Source: an uncultured Oscillospiraceae bacterium
GTDB lineage: Bacteria > Bacillota > Clostridia > Oscillospirales > Oscillospiraceae
Direction of reading: 5' to 3'
NCBI GenBank assembly: GCA_900758315.1
Contig: CAAERF010000496.1
Location: 1-15,949, forward strand
Length of the DNA: 15,949 bases
The position numbers were made by a program, and so were the translations under genes. The notes under the pieces were generated by a model. The model saw only the letters and a list, made by a program, of their open reading frames with translations, searched no databases and was not told the origin of the DNA. Below, piece after piece: positions 1 to 6,057 of the stretch (positions are counted from its first letter, which is position 1; each line of letters opens with the position of its first letter).

Positions 1-86
1 CCTTCTCGTTATTGCGATTTACATAACGTTGTCTACATAAAAATTGAGCATAACGAAAAAAGAAAGAAAAAATTAGCGAAATGGCC

Positions 87-115
87 TTGCACAATTGCAC
101 GGATCGTTGTATAGT
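87..115 (+). promoter_or_regulatory. sigma-A type promoter upstream of the spoIIM-xerD genes
   Basis: A -35 element TTGCAC (87-92) and a -10 element TATAGT (110-115) are separated by exactly 17 bp. Transcription would start near 122, leaving a leader of about 155 nt before the GTG start at 279. The -35 hexamer is part of a tandem pair TTGCAC-AA-TTGCAC. No sporulation-sigma promoter was recognised, so if this promoter is used the operon would be read in vegetative cells, which suits xerD. The call rests on hexamer match and spacing only. Confidence 0.5.
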
Positions 116-120
116 AATAA

Positions 121-278
121 TGCTGTTGCGAGAAAAAGAGGAGAAAAACGGCACTTTGCCTTTTGACACCAAATGGTGATGAAGGAGAGAGCCATGTTTC
201 CAACAAAATTGTGTGAATGACGAACTGTCAACTTCTAAGCGCTGAGGTGTTTGCATAATCTTGCCGTGAGGTGATGTT
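121..278 (+). other. leader region with 8-codon mini-ORF and short inverted repeat
   Basis: This stretch holds no full gene. It contains an inverted repeat CACCA-AA-TGGTG (167-178) and a mini-ORF at 194-220 (MFPTKLCE, then TGA) that follows a strong Shine-Dalgarno sequence, GAAGGAGAG (181-189). The mini-ORF is not in frame with the gene at 279. It could be a leader peptide, the remnant of a gene, or chance. Positions 1-86 are AT-rich and show nothing I can name. Confidence 0.3.
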
Positions 279-902
279 GTGAAACGCACGGAGCGCTTTT
301 TGCACCGGTGGACAACCTGTGGTAAGGCATCTGTCCGGACCTTTCTGATCCTGGGCGCCGCCTTTGTGTTGGGTGCACTTTTGGGCTTGCTGGCCGCTTC
401 TATGATCGGTCAGGAGAGCTGTGATAACCTGGAGCAGTTCTTTCGTTCCTATACCGAGCTGACGCCGGGACGCACCTATACCTGGTCCGGTTTTTTTCAA
501 ACGCTGTGGTACTTTGTGCGCCTGCCGCTGCTGCTTTTGCTGGCAGGATTTTCTGCCTTGGGTGTCTTTGTCATTCCCGCCGCCCTCTCACTGAAAGGAT
601 TTTCCTTTTCCTTTGCGGTATCCGCGCTGGTCCTGCTGTATGGTTGGCCGGGACTGATTGCGGCGGCCGTCTTTTTCGGGCTGGCGGACTTGGTATTCGT
701 TCCTGTGCTCTTTTTGATTGGGGAGTGGAACTGGGAGCTGTCCTGCCATATCGCCTTTGGACGGGCGCTCAGTGGTGGGAGACCCAATGTCAAGTCTGCC
801 GTTCTGGTCCTCGGCGCTGTGATCCTGGCACTTGCCATACTCACCTTTTTCTCCTTCCGCCTTCTGGTGCTGTTGGTACCGAAGTTTGTATTTTCATGTT
901 AA
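279..902 (+). CDS. SpoIIM-like (DUF95) integral membrane protein
   Basis: This 207-aa protein is almost entirely hydrophobic. It has a basic N-terminus and likely membrane segments near residues 21-41, 74-100, 107-122, 124-148 and 172-199, that is about five spans. Bacillus SpoIIM is of similar length (about 214 aa) with a comparable number of spans, and the central stretch GFSALGVFVIP...LKGFSFSF resembles the family core. SpoIIM acts with SpoIID and SpoIIP in the peptidoglycan-remodelling complex that drives engulfment of the forespore. The start is GTG at 279, 5 nt after GAGGTG (268-273). In Bacillus spoIIM lies close to xerD, as here, and this order is the main support. A generic DUF95 membrane protein with no sporulation role is the alternative, because no catalytic motif exists to test. 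Confidence 0.62.
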   Translation: MKRTERFLHRWTTCGKASVRTFLILGAAFVLGALLGLLAASMIGQESCDNLEQFFRSYTELTPGRTYTWSGFFQTLWYFVRLPLLLLLAGFSALGVFVIPAALSLKGFSFSFAVSALVLLYGWPGLIAAAVFFGLADLVFVPVLFLIGEWNWELSCHIAFGRALSGGRPNVKSAVLVLGAVILALAILTFFSFRLLVLLVPKFVFSC

Positions 903-933
903 GCTGTTTTGAGAGAAGAGGAGGAGATTGTCG

Positions 934-1809
934 ATGGATCTATTGACTGATTTTAAAGCTTATCTGATCACAGAGAAAAAGGCGTCTGCCAATACGATCG
1001 CATCCTATCTTCGCGATGTCACCCAGTTTCTGGACTACCTGGGCGGCGATGTTCAGGAGGTCCTGCACGCAGGCAAGGACCGGATTGAGTCCTATCTGCA
1101 TCGGCTGATCGACCACGGGAAATCTGCGGCGACAGTGACCCGGGCGCTGGCTTCTCTCAAGTGCATGTACCGGTGGCTCCAGCAAAACGGCCAATGTGAC
1201 CAGAACCCGGCAAAAGAAGTGAAGGCCGAAAAGGTAGAGCGTAAGCTGCCGCAGATTCTGACCAGCAAGGAGGTAGAGCTGTTGCTGGCACAGCCCCGCT
1301 GTGTTGACCTGAAGGGCTACCGGGATCACGCCATGCTGGAGGTTCTGTACGCCACGGGTATTCGGGTCAGTGAGCTGATCTCTCTGAATATCGAGAACGT
1401 GAATTTGAGCGGTTGCTTTATCGTCTGCACCGGTAAGGGAAAGAGCCGTATCATCCCGCTGTATCAGGGAGCGGTGAAGGCCCTGTCCGATTACATAAAA
1501 AACGTGCGTCCCAGTCTGGTGGCCGAAGGAGAAACGGCACTGTTCGTCAATATGAACGGTGAGCGTATGAGCAGGCAGGGATTCTGGAAGCTGATCAAGC
1601 ACTACCAGGAAAAGGCGGGCATCAAGACAGAGATCACCCCGCACACGCTGCGTCACTCCTTTGCGGCCCATCTGCTCCAAAACGGCGCGGACCTGCGCTC
1701 CATTCAGGAGATGATGGGACATGCGGATATCTCCTCTACCCAGATCTATACCAAGCTGGTGAACCAGCACCTGATGGATGTCTACCACAAGGCACATCCC
1801 CGGGCATAG
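934..1809 (+). CDS. xerD: tyrosine recombinase XerD (chromosome dimer resolution)
   Basis: This is a site-specific recombinase that, with XerC, resolves chromosome dimers at dif during FtsK/SpoIIIE-dependent segregation. The 291-aa length matches XerC/D. The N-terminal SAM-like core-binding domain covers about residues 1-85 and the catalytic domain about 105-285. All catalytic residues are visible: Arg144 in ATGIRVSEL, Lys168 in GKGKSR, His237 and Arg240 in HTLRHSF, His263 in MGHADISS and nucleophile Tyr272 in TQIYTKL. The ATG at 934 is preferred over the upstream in-frame TTG at 928, because AGGAGG (919-924) lies 9 nt from the ATG but only 3 nt from the TTG. The gene follows the SpoIIM-like gene by 31 nt. 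XerD rather than XerC is chosen from the spoIIM linkage. A phage integrase is unlikely given the length and the lack of phage neighbours. Confidence 0.9.
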   Translation: MDLLTDFKAYLITEKKASANTIASYLRDVTQFLDYLGGDVQEVLHAGKDRIESYLHRLIDHGKSAATVTRALASLKCMYRWLQQNGQCDQNPAKEVKAEKVERKLPQILTSKEVELLLAQPRCVDLKGYRDHAMLEVLYATGIRVSELISLNIENVNLSGCFIVCTGKGKSRIIPLYQGAVKALSDYIKNVRPSLVAEGETALFVNMNGERMSRQGFWKLIKHYQEKAGIKTEITPHTLRHSFAAHLLQNGADLRSIQEMMGHADISSTQIYTKLVNQHLMDVYHKAHPRA

Positions 1810-1825
1810 AACAAAGATAATATAA

Positions 1826-1868
1826 AACGCCGGCACAACTCTCATTGGGTTGTGCCGGCGTTCTCTTT
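1826..1868. terminator. bidirectional terminator between xerD and the glucosaminidase gene
   Basis: A perfect 13-bp inverted repeat (1826-1838 with 1850-1862, core ACGCCGGCACAA) is extended inward by C-G, U-G and C-G pairs around a 5-nt loop. On the + strand it is followed by TTCTCTTTT. On the - strand it is followed by TTTTATATT. It sits between two convergent genes, so it can serve both. Confidence 0.9.
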
Positions 1869-1875
1869 TGCCGGC

Positions 1876-4401
1876 TCAGCTTTTGATCAGATAGCTGGCC
1901 ATCATGTAGTAGTAGTTGGTGCCGATTTTCACCTGGTACCATTTGTCGCCGCTGACGGTTTTGACACTGCCCTTGATCACGCTGACCGGGGTGTCCTTCA
2001 GCAAAATGGTCTTCAGGGTTTTGGAGGTTCCTGCGGCGGAGCGGACATTTACCTTGGACTTGGTTTTGTAATTAACCAGGGTTTCCTTTTTGGTCAGGTA
2101 GGTCGCCATAGCGTAATAGTAGTTGTCGTCTACCTTCACCTTGTACCACTTCTCGCCGTCTACGGTCTTGTTCCAGCCCTTTACCACGGAGACATCCGAG
2201 CCCTTGCTGAACTTCCCCTTGACCGCGTAATTGGTGCCGCAGCCGGCGCGATAGTTCAGCTTGATATTGGCGGAGTATTTGACGAACACTTCCCGGGAGA
2301 GGTAGTTCCCGCACATGTAGTAGTACTTGTCGTTGATCAGGACCTTGTACCATTTTGCGCCGTCTACCGTCTTGTACCAACCGTAGACCACTTGTACGAC
2401 GGTGCCGGCGGAGGCGATGTTGCCTTTGGCGGTGTAGTTGGTGCCGCAGCCGGTCCGGTAATTCACCTTATTGGCGGTTGTCCGGTAGGGTGCTGTCAGG
2501 GCGGTAATCTTAAAGGTTTTGCTGAGGGAACCGCTGTAATTTCCGTCGCCGGTGATTTTGACGGTGGCGGTGCCCGGCTCCTTGTTATTGGAATAAGAGA
2601 TGGTGTAGTCGGTGCCGCTCTTCAGTTTGGTTGAGCCGTACTTCACCGTGACAGAGGGCTTCAGAGCGCTGCCGGTGTAGGGGTGGGAGGTGTAAGAGAG
2701 GGACAGGGTCGCATTGCTCGAGGACAGCTTCTTGGTGCCGCTGGAGGAGCCAGATGCGGAGACCTTGATGCCCACCGCGTCAAAACCACCGCCGCTGAAC
2801 GCGTAAATCATACAGGTGCCGTTTTTCTTGGCGGTTACGGTACCGGAGGAGCTGACAGTTGCCACGCTCGTGTTGCTGCTGAGGAAGTAGACGGTGTCAG
2901 AAGAGCTGGCCCGTGTATAGGAGAGCTTTTTGGTGCTGTCCTTGGCGATGTTATAGCTGGTGGAGGCGGAGACGCACTCGGCAGAGACATATCCGCTCTC
3001 GCCGCCGTAAGTGGCCTTAAACCAGTAGGGGTTGCTGATCTGATAGGCGCGGTTTGCGTTGTCAGTAGCTACGCCGCCGGTGATGGTCATGGTGGCGCCA
3101 GAGGGAATGGTGGTCACAGAGGAGTAGGTGGTGGCCGGACCGGAACGCAGATGGACATCACTGGTGGCGGTGGCTTTCTTGGTGCTCTTGGACAGGGCAA
3201 CTGCCTCAGAAGCGTCGGACAGGGAGAGCAGGGAACAGGTGCTTGGCATGTTCTTGTAGACCGGGATCCGGAACACATAGTTGCCGTTCAGCTTGGTCGC
3301 ATTATAGCCCTTGTACATCCGCTCCGCCTCGTTGAGCGCACCGTACAGGCTGGACATGTACTGATGGCTGTACTTGGTTTTGGTCGCGGAGGCACTGGTG
3401 TTAAACTTGGTGAAGTACTCGGTATTCTGACCGGCTTCATAGTAGTTTGTGTGGATAAAAGAGGCGCCGCCCTGAATGGAGAGAGCCGGGTTCTTCCAGG
3501 GCCTGCTGTAGCTGGAGCCGGAGGAAGCCCACTTCAGACCGTCTGTCGCGCTGGTATAGGCGCCGATGTTGTAGAAGTTGTAGATGTTGGGATAGGTGGC
3601 GTTTTGTCCGGAGGTGGCGGTTTTGCTGAGGAAGCCGCCGGTCTCCGTAATAATTTTGGACGCAATAAAGTAGGCGTTCATATTGTATTTGGAGGCGGCG
3701 CTCACAATGGTTTTGGCATAAGTGTCAGACAGCTTGGCGGAGCCCTTCTTTCCGTTGGACTGCTTGTAGTAGGTGCTGCTGTTGGCCAGGTTGGTGCCGC
3801 TCAGGATCTCCTCTACGCCGTCCGCAGTGCAGGAACTGCTGGCGCCCATATCCAGGAAAAGAAAAATGTCTTTTTTGTTCAGGTAATTACGCGGGTCCAT
3901 GTAGTAGGCGACGGCATTGGAGCTGGCGTAGCTGCTGTCCGTGGCACTGCTCATCAGACTGCTGCAGATGCTGGGGCTGATGACATTTTTGCTGGAATCC
4001 GCCTCGTTGGCGACAGCAGTTTTGAAATCCAGGCCGGTTTCATCGGCCACGAAGATCCACTTGGAATAGGTCTTGTGCAGCTTGGAGAGCAGGGTGCGGT
4101 AGCTGGACGGGAACTTCGCCAGTTCCGTATCGTAGTCGTAGGTGGCAAAGGTGGTGAGAGAGTCATCCGGGAGAATCTCCTCATCCGCCTCGGACACGTC
4201 GATGGTGTTGTGTACCTCACCCTCTAAGGCATCGTAGTCCTCTGCGATCCGCTCTTCCTCCACCGGCTCGGCGGCAGAAGCGTCTGCTATATCTCCGGTG
4301 GTGACATTGGCCGCGCAGGCGAATCCGGGAGCGCAAAGAGAGACAGTGGTGAAAAGGGCCAGTACCAGTGCGAGAAAGTTATGTAGTCTGGGTGTTTTCA
4401 T
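1876..4401 (-). CDS. secreted GH73-type endo-beta-N-acetylglucosaminidase with SH3, Big-type and tandem C-terminal SH3 domains
   Basis: This 841-aa exported cell-wall hydrolase is predicted to cut the glycan strand of peptidoglycan. The N-terminus is a signal peptide (residues 1 to about 31, hydrophobic core ALVLALFTTVSLCA, AxA-like cleavage site near ACAAN). An acidic linker follows to about residue 90. The hydrolase region (about 95-370) contains FPSSYRTLL, AVAYYMDPRNYL and the GH73/LytD-like helix SKIITETGG, with Glu253 the likely general acid. Next come an SH3b-like domain (about 410-478, DVHLRSGPATTYSSV), a Big2-like Ig domain (about 480-550, SVATVSSSGTVTAKKNG), a second Ig-like domain (about 565-632) and three SH3-like repeats (638-841) that probably bind the wall. 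GGAGGA (- strand, 4407-4412) lies 5 nt before the ATG. A promoter and a WalR-like box lie upstream. Autolysin is the best call; the exact bond cleaved is inferred. Confidence 0.85.
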   Translation of the reverse strand: MKTPRLHNFLALVLALFTTVSLCAPGFACAANVTTGDIADASAAEPVEEERIAEDYDALEGEVHNTIDVSEADEEILPDDSLTTFATYDYDTELAKFPSSYRTLLSKLHKTYSKWIFVADETGLDFKTAVANEADSSKNVISPSICSSLMSSATDSSYASSNAVAYYMDPRNYLNKKDIFLFLDMGASSSCTADGVEEILSGTNLANSSTYYKQSNGKKGSAKLSDTYAKTIVSAASKYNMNAYFIASKIITETGGFLSKTATSGQNATYPNIYNFYNIGAYTSATDGLKWASSGSSYSRPWKNPALSIQGGASFIHTNYYEAGQNTEYFTKFNTSASATKTKYSHQYMSSLYGALNEAERMYKGYNATKLNGNYVFRIPVYKNMPSTCSLLSLSDASEAVALSKSTKKATATSDVHLRSGPATTYSSVTTIPSGATMTITGGVATDNANRAYQISNPYWFKATYGGESGYVSAECVSASTSYNIAKDSTKKLSYTRASSSDTVYFLSSNTSVATVSSSGTVTAKKNGTCMIYAFSGGGFDAVGIKVSASGSSSGTKKLSSSNATLSLSYTSHPYTGSALKPSVTVKYGSTKLKSGTDYTISYSNNKEPGTATVKITGDGNYSGSLSKTFKITALTAPYRTTANKVNYRTGCGTNYTAKGNIASAGTVVQVVYGWYKTVDGAKWYKVLINDKYYYMCGNYLSREVFVKYSANIKLNYRAGCGTNYAVKGKFSKGSDVSVVKGWNKTVDGEKWYKVKVDDNYYYAMATYLTKKETLVNYKTKSKVNVRSAAGTSKTLKTILLKDTPVSVIKGSVKTVSGDKWYQVKIGTNYYYMMASYLIKS
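1879..2490 (-). repeat. three tandem SH3-like repeats of about 67 residues in the glucosaminidase C-terminus
   Basis: Residues about 638-704, 705-771 and 772-841 repeat one pattern: an N-Y-R or N-V-R strand with (A/C)GT, a central KTVxGxKWY motif, then YYYMxxxYL. Copies 1 and 2 share KTVDGxKWYKV and CGTNY and look like a recent duplication. Copy 3 is more diverged (NVRSAAGTSKTLKT). The pattern fits SH3_3-type wall-binding repeats. The DNA repeat is degenerate and carries no sign of mobility. Confidence 0.75.
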
Positions 4402-4440
4402 AAAGGTCCTCCATTTGGTAGGCGATATGTTTTTTATTAC

Positions 4441-4469
4441 AGTATAAAATAGGAGTTCCTAAAACGCAA
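4441..4469 (-). promoter_or_regulatory. sigma-A promoter of the glucosaminidase gene
   Basis: On the - strand, TTGCGT (4464-4469) and TATACT (4441-4446) are separated by 17 bp. Transcription would start near 4434, giving a leader of about 33 nt before the ATG at 4401. Confidence 0.7.
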
Positions 4470-4476
4470 GGAAACA

Positions 4477-4492
4477 GTTACAAGTTGTTACA
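4477..4492 (-). promoter_or_regulatory. WalR/PhoP-like direct repeat next to the -35 element
   Basis: On the - strand the sequence reads TGTAAC-AACT-TGTAAC, and its promoter-proximal end lies 7 bp upstream of the -35 hexamer. Each half matches the WalR half-site TGTWAH. The known WalR box uses N5 spacing (11-bp period), whereas this one uses N4 (10-bp period). The placement beside -35 is that of an activator of the OmpR family. WalR controls autolysin genes in Firmicutes, which fits the gene downstream. The site is inferred from pattern only. Confidence 0.4.
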
Positions 4493-4700
4493 GAAGTGAC
4501 GAGAAAAACTTCACGAACGCGTGTAAAGCGAAAATGCATTACGCACAAAAACGAGATGCAAAGTGACTGCGCTTTACACAAGAAAAAAGACTGAAATTCC
4601 AATGTTTTTGCGATACACAGGAGGAAATGGAGATAACAGGGCTCCGGATAGTATTGGTCATCAAAAAAGTGAGGATCTCCATGCTTTATCGCATGCGCAT
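4493..4700. other. non-coding stretch with a nested inverted repeat
   Basis: No convincing gene lies here. The outer arms GTGTAAAGCG (4521-4530) and CGCTTTACAC (4570-4579) are perfect complements. Inside them lies a second pair, TGCAT (4535-4539) and ATGCA (4556-4560), around a 16-nt A-rich loop. Read on the - strand, the outer arm is followed by a CACG/CGTG mini-hairpin and the tract AAGTTTTTCTC, which is weakly terminator-like. It could be a small RNA, a far-upstream regulatory palindrome or decayed sequence. No clear promoter was found for it. Confidence 0.3.
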
Positions 4701-4739
4701 AAAAAAAAACTGCCGAAATCACACAGATTTCAGCAGTTT
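4701..4739 (-). terminator. intrinsic terminator of tRNA-Pro
   Basis: A 13-bp stem (4726-4738 with 4708-4720, one G-U pair) with a 5-nt loop is followed on the - strand by a run of nine T. It starts only a few bases after the tRNA 3' end. On the + strand the arms give no T-tract, so it works in the tRNA direction only. Confidence 0.93.
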
Positions 4740-4742
4740 CAA

Positions 4743-4819
4743 TGGTCGGAACGCCGGGATTCGAACCCGGGGCCTCTTGGACCCGAACCAAGCGCGATAC
4801 CAAACTTCGCCACGTCCCG
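4743..4819 (-). tRNA. tRNA-Pro, anticodon CGG
   Basis: A complete cloverleaf reads on the - strand. The 7-bp acceptor stem starts CGGGACG (one G-U pair). The D stem is GCGA/TCGC and the anticodon arm is CTTGG-TTCGGGT-CCAAG, with anticodon CGG reading CCG codons. The variable loop has 5 nt. The T arm is CCGGG-TTCGAAT-CCCGG. The discriminator base is A at 4746 and the CCA end is encoded (4743-4745). Length is 77 nt. It has its own promoter and terminator, so it is a single-gene transcription unit. Confidence 0.97.
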
Positions 4820-4832
4820 TTGACAGTTTCTT

Positions 4833-4861
4833 ATTATATCCGCTTATATTCGGAAAGTCAA
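4833..4861 (-). promoter_or_regulatory. strong sigma-A promoter of tRNA-Pro
   Basis: On the - strand, TTGACT (4856-4861) and a perfect TATAAT (4833-4838) are separated by 17 bp. The start site would fall near 4826, about 7 nt ahead of the mature tRNA 5' end. Near-consensus elements fit a stable-RNA gene. Confidence 0.9.
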
Positions 4862-4955
4862 GAACATTATTACAATCTGGAAGAGTAGTTTTCCAACGCA
4901 TATTTTTTTGACGTCCCCCATAGGATGGAAACAAATCGGAGAGGAAGTGAGCGCA

Positions 4956-5354
4956 ATGACAGGCGGACATACCAGGAAAGGTGCCAACCGGACCCGGCTG
5001 ACTCCGGGAGATCGAAAACGTGCCGCTTGGATGAAGCGGGAGATGTTACGGCTGATGGCGGCGGGCCTCATTTTTCTCGGCTGTTGGGTAGGCAAGACCT
5101 GTGTACCGAAGGTACAAGATCAGTTCGGACCTGTGCTGCAGAATCTGCTCTCCTGTTCCTGTGACTTTGAGGAGGCAGTCCGCTGTTTCTCGGCGCAGCT
5201 GGAGGGAGGCGGCGATGTAGGGGACGCCCTGGAGGACTTTTGTGTAACCGCTTTTGCGGTGCAGCCCACCAGTCAGACTACCGGCGAAATGGTGGAGCGA
5301 TTTGCCCTGCGCAATACTCTTGCCTACCGCGGGACGCTCACGGATGGATTTTGA
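4956..5354 (+). CDS. short membrane-anchored protein, possible SpoIVFA-like partner of the downstream protease
   Basis: This 132-aa protein has a very basic N-terminus (RKGANRTRL...GDRKRAAWMKREMLRL), one membrane span (about residues 32-48, LMAAGLIFLGCWVG) and an outside region of about 80 residues. In Bacillus, SpoIVFA holds and inhibits SpoIVFB, and has the same order: cytoplasmic N-terminus, one span, then a longer extracytoplasmic part ending in a LytM domain. Here the LytM part is absent. The gene overlaps the next start by one base (TGATG at 5352-5356), so translation is coupled to the M50 protease. The ATG at 4956 follows GAGG (4941-4944) at 11 nt. An in-frame TTG at 4908 lacks a usable ribosome binding site. 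The SpoIVFA relation rests on context and topology, not on a firm domain. Confidence 0.55.
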   Translation: MTGGHTRKGANRTRLTPGDRKRAAWMKREMLRLMAAGLIFLGCWVGKTCVPKVQDQFGPVLQNLLSCSCDFEEAVRCFSAQLEGGGDVGDALEDFCVTAFAVQPTSQTTGEMVERFALRNTLAYRGTLTDGF

Positions 5355-6004
5355 TGAGACAACGCCAGAACCGCATTCCCGATCACCAGCTCTGGCTTGG
5401 ACGAGTCCGGTTTACGCCGGGCTTTCTGTTTTTGGCGGCCCTGCTGCTGTATCAAAGTTCCTCCGCTTTTTTGATCAGCTTTCTGGTGGCGGCGGCCCTC
5501 CATGAGCTGGCCCATGTGGGCATGGCACGGCTGCTGGGGATTCCCGTTCGGACCCTGTCCATGACCGCCTTTGGCTGCGTGCTGACGCTGGCGGATGAGG
5601 CGCTGATTCCCAACCGGAAGCTGCTGCTCATTGCGGCGGCCGGACCCTTGCTCAATCTGGGGATAGCGGCCCTCTGTCAGGGACTATTCCATACGGTGGG
5701 ACTGGCCGCGCTGTTTGGAGCGGAAAATCTGCTGCTGGCCCTGTTCAATCTCCTGCCGGTGTTTCCGCTGGACGGCGCGGTCATCCTCTCGTCCGCCCTG
5801 TCCTTCCGGTTGCTGCCGGAGCAGGCGGAGCGCTGGACCTGCGGCTGTTCGCTGGCGCTGGTGGCGGTGGCGGTGACGGCGGCGTTGCTTCTGCACGGAG
5901 CGGCACGGCCGAGAGTCCTTCTCTTCGCCCTCTGGCTGGCGGTGGGGCTGGTCCAAAAGATCGGCAACCGCCCTTGTCTTTTTTCCTTCTTTCAGGTAAA
6001 ATAA
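5354..6004 (+). CDS. SpoIVFB-like M50 (site-2 type) intramembrane metalloprotease
   Basis: This 216-aa polytopic membrane zinc protease has the zinc motif HELAH (His50, Glu51, His54) inside a membrane segment, and a second motif NLLPVFPLDG with zinc ligand Asp140. In Bacillus SpoIVFB, an enzyme of this family, cleaves pro-sigma-K in the mother cell late in sporulation. The spacing of the two motifs and the small size, with no PDZ domain, fit SpoIVFB rather than RseP. About five to six hydrophobic segments are visible. The start is the ATG at 5354, which overlaps the stop of the upstream gene. The frame is open back to 5240, but that extension is hydrophilic and overlaps the upstream gene. No CBS domain is present at the C-terminus, unlike Bacillus SpoIVFB, so ATP sensing through CBS is not expected. 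The substrate is inferred. Confidence 0.8.
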   Translation: MRQRQNRIPDHQLWLGRVRFTPGFLFLAALLLYQSSSAFLISFLVAAALHELAHVGMARLLGIPVRTLSMTAFGCVLTLADEALIPNRKLLLIAAAGPLLNLGIAALCQGLFHTVGLAALFGAENLLLALFNLLPVFPLDGAVILSSALSFRLLPEQAERWTCGCSLALVAVAVTAALLLHGAARPRVLLFALWLAVGLVQKIGNRPCLFSFFQVK

Positions 6005-6057
6005 TAAAATCTGCGAGCGAAAAGCAGTTTGACTCAGAGAGGGATTGACAAGCGGTT

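Noticed and set aside
254..261. CATAATCT as a sporulation sigma -10 element ahead of the SpoIIM-like gene
   Set aside because: No matching -35 is found at the right distance, and the start would fall inside the ribosome binding site.
928..933. TTG at 928 as start of xerD
   Set aside because: Only 3 nt separate it from AGGAGG, too close for efficient initiation. The ATG at 934 is 9 nt away.
940..1845. 301-codon open frame opposite xerD
   Set aside because: XerD has all catalytic residues. The antisense frame has no recognisable protein and no ribosome binding site.
2683..4227. 514-codon open frame on the + strand opposite the glucosaminidase
   Set aside because: It is low-complexity Gly/Val/Ala-rich with no family motif, and exists because the true gene on the - strand has biased codon use. 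The - strand protein has clear domains, a signal peptide, promoter and ribosome binding site.
934..4819. Integrase beside a tRNA gene, suggesting a genomic island
   Set aside because: The recombinase is XerD by size and spoIIM linkage, lies about 3 kb from the tRNA, and no duplicate of the tRNA end or phage gene is visible.
5240..5353. Start of the M50 protease at 5240
   Set aside because: The extension overlaps the upstream gene by 115 bases and is hydrophilic. The ATG at 5354 gives the usual stop/start overlap.
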